From contig CALDPP010000045.1 of NCBI GenBank assembly GCA_937911345.1, positions 1 through 40,388 of the forward strand: DNA of 40,388 bases, in the 5' to 3' direction. Each line of letters opens with the position of its first letter. Positions within the stretch are counted from its first letter, which is position 1. This stretch comes from an uncultured euryarchaeote (GTDB taxonomy: Archaea; Thermoplasmatota; Poseidoniia; Poseidoniales; Poseidoniaceae). Below are positions 1 through 8,071 of this stretch, piece after piece. The notes beneath the pieces are model-generated. The model searched no databases, was not told the origin of the DNA, and saw nothing but the letters and a program-made list of their open reading frames with translations. A program made the translations under genes and the position numbers.

Positions 1-2
1 AC

Positions 3-1070
3 ATAACGTCACTTACTGAGGTTGATGGCAGTCAAACCTTCGCCGAAATAGAAGCCGGTCTTGCCATGGCAATGCGCCATGAATATGACGATATGAAGGC
101 GAACTGGGTTGAATTCAATGGTGACACAGATGAAGAGATTAACGCTTGGTTAAACACTACCTTTGATGGTGATTACCGAGATGACGTAAATCGTCTCAAG
201 AATATGACACTTGATCCAATCTTTACCTCCGGTGACGACCGCTACTTCGATGTAATCAACCGTTCAACTCATGCAAACTATCACATTGACTTAACAAAAT
301 TGTATGACAACTACTACACTGTTGAAATGGTAAATGGAGATAGAACTAATGTCAACATTCAACTCCCAGATGACAACACTAACACAGGAGGAAATAACGG
401 CGGCACCGACAACAATGGTGGCTCCAACAATGGAGGCTCTAACAACGGTGGCGATACGACAACTCTTCCTGGCCCAACTGACAATAACACGGATGATGAT
501 GATTTGTTTGGCGATTTGCCAGATGACCAATTTATTGATGAAGCAGAGGCAGATGAATCAACACAAAATCAACTTAAACTAATTTTATTGATTATTGTTA
601 TTGCTCTACTATTCGGCCTGTATGTCATAAGTCGTACCAATGACAGTGATGAACTACTCAGTTCTCAAACTACGGTTGTGGATAAGATTTGGGATGACGA
701 TGAGATCAATGAATCGTTAAATGAAACCTCCTCAAAACCTAGCGAACCTACTGAAAGTGGTGAATCGATCGACATCAAGGATAAGGTGGCAAGCGCCATG
801 AAGTCGTCAGGACTTTCTGCTGTTCGTTTGTTTACTGCTATTGACCAAACCGATGATGGTTATGTTTCAAGAAGAGAGATTCGGACAGCAGTCAACACAT
901 TGCTCAAAGATTCGGTCAAGGTTTCAGATATTGACGCAATGCTAGAGACATTTGACACCAACGGAGATGGAGTAATCAGCCTAGATGAATTCCTCTCAGT
1001 GATGGAAAAACATCAGCCAGCACAATTCGTACCGGTATTACCTGACTTGAAACCACCAAAGAAGGACTAG
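3..1070 (+). CDS. Single-pass membrane protein with Asn/Gly-rich linker and C-terminal EF-hand pair (5' end outside window)
   Basis: Frame is open to the window edge upstream of the ATG at 66 (ITSLTEVDGSQTFAEIEAGLAM...). TM segment LKLILLIIVIALLFGLYVIS. EF-hand loops DQTDDGYVSRRE and DTNGDGVISLDE. Confidence 0.85.
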   Translation: MTSLTEVDGSQTFAEIEAGLAMAMRHEYDDMKANWVEFNGDTDEEINAWLNTTFDGDYRDDVNRLKNMTLDPIFTSGDDRYFDVINRSTHANYHIDLTKLYDNYYTVEMVNGDRTNVNIQLPDDNTNTGGNNGGTDNNGGSNNGGSNNGGDTTTLPGPTDNNTDDDDLFGDLPDDQFIDEAEADESTQNQLKLILLIIVIALLFGLYVISRTNDSDELLSSQTTVVDKIWDDDEINESLNETSSKPSEPTESGESIDIKDKVASAMKSSGLSAVRLFTAIDQTDDGYVSRREIRTAVNTLLKDSVKVSDIDAMLETFDTNGDGVISLDEFLSVMEKHQPAQFVPVLPDLKPPKKD

Positions 1071-1077
1071 TTGGAAT

Positions 1078-2577
1078 CTACTGTAGTTCCCAAGAGGAAC
1101 CATCGGCTGAGTCTGTGACAATGACTCCCATCGACTTTAATTCGTCTCTGATTTGGTCGGCTCTTGCCCAATCTTTGTTCGCTCTTGCTTCGCTTCTCTC
1201 AATCAATAATTGTTCAACACGGGGAGCAATTTCAGCTCTGCGCGGGTCTTCCTCTGGCTCCAAAAGAGCGAATTCACGAGTGGGTAAGATGCCAAGTACA
1301 GCACCTGCAGACTCCTCCAACCAATCTACAGCATAGTGAGCGAAGGCATCTCTGTCTGCATCGTCTAGGCCACTCGACAATACCTTGGAGATTTCTCTTA
1401 CTCCACCAAGAACTTTAGCAACTGCATCTCTAGAATTAAAATCATCATCCATGGCTTTGGCGAATCCTTCTCCCATCTTCTCCAACATGGCAAGGGACTT
1501 TATCAGCGGTTGTTGCGAAGTAATGTCTGGTTGCGGTAAAGCAACAGGTGAGTTAGACGACATCCCTTTCAAGGCATTGATATAACATTCTAACACTCGG
1601 TTATAGTTACGTTCTGCATCTTTTAGTAATGATTCGTTCATATCAATTGGAGAGCGATAGTGGGCATTGATTAAAGCAAATCTTAGGACCATTGCGTCTA
1701 CTTGTTGCAGGATTTCTTTGATTGTCCAAAAGTTGCCAAGCGATTTACTCATCTTTTCGCCATCAATATTTACGAAACCGTTGTGCAACCAGTGGTGAAC
1801 TATTGGTGAACAGCCAGTATGGCATTCACCTTGGAAGATCTCTGCTTCATGATGCGGGAAACGTAGATCATGCCCTCCCCCATGAATATCGAACTGCTGA
1901 CCAAAATGATCAAGCGACATTGCGGTACATTCGATATGCCAACCAGGCCTTCCAGGCCCCCACGGAGATTCCCAAGTTGGCTCTCCCGGTTTTGCTGCTT
2001 TCCACAATGCGAAGTCCTTGTGGTCCTTCTTTCCTGAACCAGTATCATCTACTCGTCCTCCAGCACCTGAGCGTACTGCGTCAATATTTTGGCCGGTCAA
2101 TTGACCATATTTTTCCGGTGCTGATTCAACATGGAAGTATACGCCGTCTTTTGCTTGGTAAGCATGGCCTTTGTCGATTAGATCCTGAGTGATATGAATC
2201 ATATCATCAACATAATCTGTACACCGAGGATAATCATCGGCTCGTAAAATATTCAATGAATCCATATCTTCGTAGTAACCAGCAATATTGTTGTCCACTA
2301 ATTTTCTCCAGTCTTCACCAGTTTCGTTAGCTCTTTTGATGATTTTATCATCGATATCAGTAAAATTTTGAACATAATGAACATCAAAACCGGAAGACTC
2401 TAACCACCTGTGAATCAAGTCAAACGCTAGGTAACAACGAGCGTGGCCTAGGTGACAATTGTCGTATACAGTCACTCCACAGACATACATTGAGACCTTG
2501 CCGGGTTCCATGGTTTTGAATGGAACTTTTTCCCTGCGCCGGGTATCATGCACTCTTAGTGGCATTGGAAACAGCAC
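1078..2577 (-). CDS. cysS: Cysteinyl-tRNA synthetase
   Basis: Class I aaRS signatures CHLGHAR (HIGH-like) and KMSKS; MYVCGVTVYD N-terminus; HGGGHDLRFPHHEAE. The start may be internal (MPLRVHDTRR). Confidence 0.97.
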   Translation of the reverse strand: MLFPMPLRVHDTRRREKVPFKTMEPGKVSMYVCGVTVYDNCHLGHARCYLAFDLIHRWLESSGFDVHYVQNFTDIDDKIIKRANETGEDWRKLVDNNIAGYYEDMDSLNILRADDYPRCTDYVDDMIHITQDLIDKGHAYQAKDGVYFHVESAPEKYGQLTGQNIDAVRSGAGGRVDDTGSGKKDHKDFALWKAAKPGEPTWESPWGPGRPGWHIECTAMSLDHFGQQFDIHGGGHDLRFPHHEAEIFQGECHTGCSPIVHHWLHNGFVNIDGEKMSKSLGNFWTIKEILQQVDAMVLRFALINAHYRSPIDMNESLLKDAERNYNRVLECYINALKGMSSNSPVALPQPDITSQQPLIKSLAMLEKMGEGFAKAMDDDFNSRDAVAKVLGGVREISKVLSSGLDDADRDAFAHYAVDWLEESAGAVLGILPTREFALLEPEEDPRRAEIAPRVEQLLIERSEARANKDWARADQIRDELKSMGVIVTDSADGSSWELQ

Positions 2578-2596
2578 TCGGTGTTAGCCATCACAC

Positions 2597-3355
2597 TTGA
2601 AGGTTATAGATACGATTCATGTCGCTGTGCACGGTGTTACGATGAAGCATGAGGAAAACGGCATTCGCTTCGGTAGCATTCACGTGCCTGATGAACTAGT
2701 TGTTCGAACGAGTTGGCTTTTACCGGCTACAATCGTCCCGTTATCGATGGTAATTCATTTACTCAGTGGCAATTCCAGGGATTTCCCTTTCTTCATTTCA
2801 GAGGCTGATTATCCCGGAGTTGAACGATGGGTGTTTACTATTGGATTAGCTATCGCTGGATTGTTACAAATGATTTTTGCTTACCGTGTGTGGTACAAGT
2901 ATAAAATTCAAAAACCAACAAAATTACTGGTCCTGTTCCTAATGTGTGGTTTATGTGTTGGTGCCAATTTATTCATTATGTCATTTGCCAATATGTACGA
3001 CCATCTAAAGTTGCACGTCCTTACTGCATCTATTGTATTCCAACTTGGTATTGTTTGGGCTATTTTGTCACACTTCGCACTACCTGGCAAAAACAAACCG
3101 GGTAAAAAAATCCGGATTTACGCAATCCTAATCTCCGTGATATCTTACATTGTAATGTCCCAAGCGATTGCTAGGGCTGTTGCTGGCCTTGATGACTACG
3201 GCTTAGAAGATGATACTATATTCACTCTCGACCGAATACAATACGCAGTTGATGTTGCCGCTTACGCTGAGTACGCTCTATTTGTTGCCCTTATTATGTG
3301 CCTTTATTCAATAGAAAAAGACCTGTTAGCAGAATCTATGAGTTTAGAGGAGTGA
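2597..3355 (+). CDS. Multi-pass membrane protein, possibly Frag1/DRAM/Sfk1-like
   Basis: 252 aa, about 6 hydrophobic segments. 'FFISEADYPGVERWVFTIGL' resembles the N-terminal region of DRAM/Frag1 proteins. TTG start at 2597 or ATG at 2642. Confidence 0.65.
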   Translation: MKVIDTIHVAVHGVTMKHEENGIRFGSIHVPDELVVRTSWLLPATIVPLSMVIHLLSGNSRDFPFFISEADYPGVERWVFTIGLAIAGLLQMIFAYRVWYKYKIQKPTKLLVLFLMCGLCVGANLFIMSFANMYDHLKLHVLTASIVFQLGIVWAILSHFALPGKNKPGKKIRIYAILISVISYIVMSQAIARAVAGLDDYGLEDDTIFTLDRIQYAVDVAAYAEYALFVALIMCLYSIEKDLLAESMSLEE

Positions 3356-3988
3356 ATCTTTGACGTTGATGAGTTGCTTTGACATATCGAATACCTCCGA
3401 TTCCTCTCTCGTCATATCACCAAGTCTCAATGCTTCAGATAAAATCCTTGAAGTCGCCTCAGGATGGTACTGAACGGTTCGTATCGGTCTTGTCGGATGT
3501 TGGCACGCAGCGATTGCGCAGTGCTCTGCCGAGCCAATTACTTCGAGTTCGCCAGCGTCAACCACATGGTCTTGATGAGTGAACACCGCATTTACTACTG
3601 AGCCATCGGTGTAATTTACTGCGGAAACAAAGTGACTACCCTCTTTTGCTCGTTCAACCCTACCTCCTAAGGCAGCGGCAATAATCTGGTGACCAAAGCA
3701 TATTCCAATAATTGGCACTTCAGCGGTCCGAATTAATTCTGCCACGTCATCCATCCACGGCTCCCAGGAACTTACATTGCGCCGTGACCCAGTTATTGCA
3801 ATGTAGTCGCAATCAACAGGTTCTGAGACCACTGTGCCAAAACCATATTCTGTTCTTTCGCTGGTGTGAGGGGACCAAAGAAATACTTCTGGGTCATCGA
3901 AATGAGCAACAATCTCTCTGACGCCTTCCTTACCAAATGCCTTCCTTTCAGCCAATAAGTCAACTACTAGTAGACGCATGTCAATCAT
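3344..3988 (-). CDS. Class I glutamine amidotransferase domain protein (stand-alone)
   Basis: Nucleophile elbow GICFGHQIIAAALGG and YHPEAT His/Glu dyad. Confidence 0.85.
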   Translation of the reverse strand: MIDMRLLVVDLLAERKAFGKEGVREIVAHFDDPEVFLWSPHTSERTEYGFGTVVSEPVDCDYIAITGSRRNVSSWEPWMDDVAELIRTAEVPIIGICFGHQIIAAALGGRVERAKEGSHFVSAVNYTDGSVVNAVFTHQDHVVDAGELEVIGSAEHCAIAACQHPTRPIRTVQYHPEATSRILSEALRLGDMTREESEVFDMSKQLINVKDSLL

Positions 3989-6033
3989 GCTTCTACAGCT
4001 TCTGAGGCCTCGACCTTCTTTGCTTCAATTGCAGCATCATTTGCTTTGAGTTGTTCCCAAACAATCTCAGCGATATCTTTCACTTCCATTTCTGAACCAA
4101 TTGCCGACAATCCATCAGTAATCATTGTCGAACAGAATGGACATCCAACAGCGACAGTATCAGCACCAGTTTCAGCCAGTTCTTTTGAACGAATTACGTT
4201 AACACGATCATATCCCTCATCGACATGCTCTTCCATCCACATTTGAGCACCTCCTGCACCACAACAGAACGAGGATTTACCACTTCTCTCGGGTTCGACA
4301 TCTACTCCACCAATTGCATTTCTTGGAGCATCTAATTCACCACCAATCCTACCGAGGTAGCAAGGGTCGTGATAAGTTACTGAACCATCATGCTTGGGGT
4401 CAGGTAATTTGCCTTCTGCCTGTAGATGATTAATCAATTGTGAATGATGCATAACCTCGATGTCTTCTCCACCATAGTCTTTGTATTCTTTACCGAGGGT
4501 GTGGAAGCAGTGTGGGCAGGATGCTACTACTTTCTTTACGCCGATTTCTTCAAACGTTGCTAGATTGGTTTCAGCCAGCATTTGGAATAGATATTCGTTA
4601 CCTGCTCTACGTGCTGCGTCACCACTACAACCCTCTTGCATGCCCAAGATTCCGACATCAAGGCCAGCTTCTTTCATTATGCTAATCGTATCTCTTGCAA
4701 CTTTCTTATTGCGCTCATCGAATGATGCTGCACATCCAGCGAAGTAGATGTATTCGGCAGGTTCAGCAACCTTGACATCAAGTCCTTCGGCCCAATCACC
4801 TCTTTCATGAGAAGGCAACCCGTATGGGTTCGAATCAGATTCAAGATTCTCTATGGTTGCCATTAGTGGCATTACAGTATCCTCAACCTTCTCGTCAAAT
4901 TCCATTCGCTCCATCATAAGATGTCGACGAGCGTCAGTCAATTTTGGCACATGGTCGATGTAAATTGGACATGCTTCAACACAAGCATGACAGGTGGTAC
5001 AAGCCCAAATTGAATCTTCGCCGAACTTTGCTATGATGTCTTGTTCTGGTGTTTCGCCAGCCATTAGAGTAGTATAGTTATCATTGGCATAATTTCTGAC
5101 ATCATGAATTATTTGCATTGGATTCAGTGCTTTACCAGAGGCGTATGCCGGACAGACATCTTGACACCTAGCGCATGAGGTACAGGCCCATCCATCAATC
5201 AGATTACGCCATGTCAAATCTGTGTAATTGGCCGTACCAAATGATTCAACATCTAGATCATCAAGTAATACTGCCTTGCCATCTTCTCCAACCTGCATTG
5301 GCTCCATGGTGGCCATTGGACGCATGTCGTGGAAGAATACGTTAGGGAATGCCATTACTAAGTGCATGTGTTTTGATAGTGGGATTAAGAACAGGAATGT
5401 GGCTATTGCCAACATATGAGCCCAGTAAGCACCAACTACAACATTAGTAGAAGGCACGATTGTATCAGCAACCCAAGCACCAATCGGCTCATAGGTTGAA
5501 GAAACACCTTCTTCACCTGCCTCAACAAAGAATGAGGTCACTGTGATTGTCATGATAAGTAATAGAATGACATTGCCCTCAAGCTGAGATTTACCCTTCA
5601 ACTTCTCCGGAGTGAATACTACTCTCCGAGTTAGTGCTGCAACGCACCCAACCAAGGCGATTGTGTAACCAGTTTCTACCATTAGGTTCCAAGGTCCTTT
5701 AACGACCTCAGGCAACAAACTGTGAGAAAACCAATTAGCGGTTGCTAAGTCAAACATATCTGTTGAAAGCATAAGGAAACCCCAAAACATCAACACGTGA
5801 ATTCCTCCAGCAATTCTGTCTTCCAGAACTTTTTTCTGGCCCAACCAACCAGTAGCGACCTCTTTTATTCTTGCAGGCCAGTTGTCAAACCTGTTATCCG
5901 GTTTCCCTAGCATAACTAAGCGTGTAGCTTTCCAAACTTGGTATGCAAAGAATGAGATTGATACCGCTCCGATAATTGCGAGTATTGCCCAGCCGGGTAT
6001 CGGCCCATAGTCCATCAATAACGGGTGTTCCAT
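3985..6033 (-). CDS. Membrane-bound Fe-S oxidoreductase: N-terminal heme b/NarI-like membrane domain, 4Fe-4S ferredoxin motifs, HdrD/GlpC-like CCG domains
   Basis: N-terminal TM helices; CTSCARCQDVCP and CTTCHACVEACP 4Fe-4S motifs; CCG-type motifs (GCSGDAARRAGNE; CYLGRIGG...FCCGAGGAQMW; CPFC). Confidence 0.9.
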   Translation of the reverse strand: MEHPLLMDYGPIPGWAILAIIGAVSISFFAYQVWKATRLVMLGKPDNRFDNWPARIKEVATGWLGQKKVLEDRIAGGIHVLMFWGFLMLSTDMFDLATANWFSHSLLPEVVKGPWNLMVETGYTIALVGCVAALTRRVVFTPEKLKGKSQLEGNVILLLIMTITVTSFFVEAGEEGVSSTYEPIGAWVADTIVPSTNVVVGAYWAHMLAIATFLFLIPLSKHMHLVMAFPNVFFHDMRPMATMEPMQVGEDGKAVLLDDLDVESFGTANYTDLTWRNLIDGWACTSCARCQDVCPAYASGKALNPMQIIHDVRNYANDNYTTLMAGETPEQDIIAKFGEDSIWACTTCHACVEACPIYIDHVPKLTDARRHLMMERMEFDEKVEDTVMPLMATIENLESDSNPYGLPSHERGDWAEGLDVKVAEPAEYIYFAGCAASFDERNKKVARDTISIMKEAGLDVGILGMQEGCSGDAARRAGNEYLFQMLAETNLATFEEIGVKKVVASCPHCFHTLGKEYKDYGGEDIEVMHHSQLINHLQAEGKLPDPKHDGSVTYHDPCYLGRIGGELDAPRNAIGGVDVEPERSGKSSFCCGAGGAQMWMEEHVDEGYDRVNVIRSKELAETGADTVAVGCPFCSTMITDGLSAIGSEMEVKDIAEIVWEQLKANDAAIEAKKVEASEAVEA

Positions 6034-6155
6034 GATATCACCTTGCCTGTGTCATTTAGTCCGATAATGGGACATCTATTGAAGTCACCGTATCAAAGCA
6101 CAAATAAAACAACATCATGAGCATGTCATACAAGCAGACCTAATGGAGGATTTTG

Positions 6156-7319
6156 ATGACCTTTATCTCTACGAGTGCCCCCGGAAAATGTATTCTTTTC
6201 GGAGAGCATGCCGTTGTCTATGGGCACCCTGCAGTTGCTGTGGCAATCGACCAACGAATCACGATAAGAATTCAACCTTCAGCAACTGGCATTTGGCTAC
6301 TCGATGGTGGAACACTAAACATGGCAAGGAATCCACATATTAAGGGATTAATTGACAAACTTTGGCCGGTATCTGAAGGAGCCCCTCCGCTATCGATCCA
6401 TATCGATGGAAATATCCCAAGGGCATCGGGACTTGGCTCCTCTTCAGCGCTTTCAGTTGCTTTTGCAGCCGCACTAAGACTGGCAAGAGGAAGATGGGTC
6501 GAAAATGAAGGCGACTCTAGCCAAAATAACTGGGCGGAAGGATTTGGCTCAAGTGTCTCTGGCAGCGATGCTTATGGAGAAAGTAAAGGATTTTTTTCAC
6601 AAAATGATCAAGAGAAAATGTTTCTTTTAACCGGCGAAAATTCTGTTGACGCTGATGAAAACGCAATACTTGCACACAGTGTTGAAGCCGCAGCTCAGAA
6701 CGGCCGAGCATCTCCAATGGATTCCTCGACATGTTCTCATGGTGGTGTTGTAGTAATCTCCGATCAGATTGAAAGCGAACTAAGTTATCTTTACCGAAGA
6801 GAATTATCCATGCCGGATGGCAAACAGACTTGGCACATACATGAATTAGATTTGGGCGTGGTTTCTGATGATGTTTATCTCGTGATAGGCAGTACTGGAG
6901 TCAGTGCTCCAACCAGTAAACAGGTCGCAAAGGTTGCCAATATGTTGAAACAAAACCCGGATAGAATGGAAGAGATAGAGACAATTGGTAAAATTGCTCG
7001 GAGAGGCATTGATGCACTCATCTGTGGAGATTATGATGCAGTGGGCAGAACAATGACTGAAAACCAAATTATGCTGAAAAGCATAGGTGTTTCCAGCCCA
7101 GAACTTGATGCCTTAATCAAGGCGGCAGCGCCTTCAAGCCTAGGTGCTAAATTAACTGGCGCTGGTGGCGGTGGTTGCATGGTAGCATTAACAAAAAATC
7201 CTAAAATAACCAGTGATGCAATAGAACTTGCTGGTGGCCGTACTTTAATCTCAAAACTAGGTAGCACGGGCATGATGATTAACAGCCCTAATAACGATGC
7301 ATTTTGGACAAAAAAATGA
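6156..7319 (+). CDS. mvk: Mevalonate kinase (GHMP family)
   Basis: APGKCILFGEHAVVYGHPAVAVAIDQR, PRASGLGSSSALS, KLTGAGGGGCMVAL. ATG at 6156 with GGAGG at about 6145. Confidence 0.93.
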   Translation: MTFISTSAPGKCILFGEHAVVYGHPAVAVAIDQRITIRIQPSATGIWLLDGGTLNMARNPHIKGLIDKLWPVSEGAPPLSIHIDGNIPRASGLGSSSALSVAFAAALRLARGRWVENEGDSSQNNWAEGFGSSVSGSDAYGESKGFFSQNDQEKMFLLTGENSVDADENAILAHSVEAAAQNGRASPMDSSTCSHGGVVVISDQIESELSYLYRRELSMPDGKQTWHIHELDLGVVSDDVYLVIGSTGVSAPTSKQVAKVANMLKQNPDRMEEIETIGKIARRGIDALICGDYDAVGRTMTENQIMLKSIGVSSPELDALIKAAAPSSLGAKLTGAGGGGCMVALTKNPKITSDAIELAGGRTLISKLGSTGMMINSPNNDAFWTKK

Positions 7320-7358
7320 GACTGCGGCCCATTTAATTTCTCAAGCGAAATGCTGTCA

Positions 7359-7366
7359 TTTATATA
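7359..7366 (+). promoter_or_regulatory. Putative archaeal TATA box for the TBP gene
   Basis: TTTATATA starts 31 nt and ends 24 nt before the ATG at 7390, consistent with a leaderless transcript. Confidence 0.6.
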
Positions 7367-7389
7367 CCTCTTATAAGTCGCTTATAAAC

Positions 7390-8004
7390 ATGACAACTGA
7401 TGAAGAACGTCTAACAGTAGTAAATGTAGTAGCAAGCACAAGGGTCGCAGAAGAACTCGATCTGCCAGATATCGCAATTCAACTTAATTGCGAATATGAA
7501 CCTGAACAATTCCCTGGTGTGGTCTACCGTGTAACTGACCCAAAGTTAGCGATTCTTATGTTCCGCTCAGGAAGAGCCGTATGCACCGGTGGTAAGGATG
7601 AAGATAATATCCACACCGGAATTGACAGAATGATTTCTGACCTTCGTGGCGCTGGAATAAAAACTTGGGACCTTGCCGATGTTGAAATCGAAGTACAAAA
7701 CATGGTTGCAACCTATGCTCTTCACTATCCTGAAGACTATGACGGTAACGACAAGTTTACCGGAGAACCATTAGCTGGTGTTCCAAGAAAGTTGAATCTA
7801 AACAACCTAACATTCCACCTTCCTTTTGACAAGGTAGAATATGAGCCTGAGCAATTCCCAGGTCTAATCTACCGACTCGACTACCCTAAGGTTGTCTGTT
7901 TGATTTTCGGCAGTGGTAAGATGGTTATTACCGGTGCTCGCCACAAAGATGAGATTCTTGAAGCAGTTGAAATCATCAAAGACGAGTTAGCAGACTTACT
8001 TTGA
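7390..8004 (+). CDS. tbp: TATA-box binding protein
   Basis: Two-fold repeat EYEPEQFPGVVYRVTDPKLAILMFRSGRAVCTG / EYEPEQFPGLIYRLDYPKVVCLIFGSGKMVITG. ORF-track start (7297) trimmed to the ATG at 7390. Confidence 0.95.
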   Translation: MTTDEERLTVVNVVASTRVAEELDLPDIAIQLNCEYEPEQFPGVVYRVTDPKLAILMFRSGRAVCTGGKDEDNIHTGIDRMISDLRGAGIKTWDLADVEIEVQNMVATYALHYPEDYDGNDKFTGEPLAGVPRKLNLNNLTFHLPFDKVEYEPEQFPGLIYRLDYPKVVCLIFGSGKMVITGARHKDEILEAVEIIKDELADLL

Positions 8005-8019
8005 AATTAGACCTTTGGA

Positions 8020-8036
8020 CTCCTGTTCTACAGGAG
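8020..8036 (+). other. Perfect 7-bp hairpin downstream of tbp
   Basis: CTCCTGT-TCT-ACAGGAG, 15 nt after the tbp stop. Confidence 0.5.
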
Positions 8037-8071
8037 AAGTGTTCATTGCCTACATAGTGCGTCGCTAAAGC

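Noticed and set aside
1722-2192. 156-aa ORF opposite cysS
   Set aside because: The opposite strand encodes unmistakable CysRS motifs through this interval. No domain in the antisense frame.
7297-7389. N-terminal 31-aa extension of the TBP ORF
   Set aside because: It overlaps the mevalonate kinase 3' end and contains the putative TATA box. TBP homology starts after the ATG at 7390.
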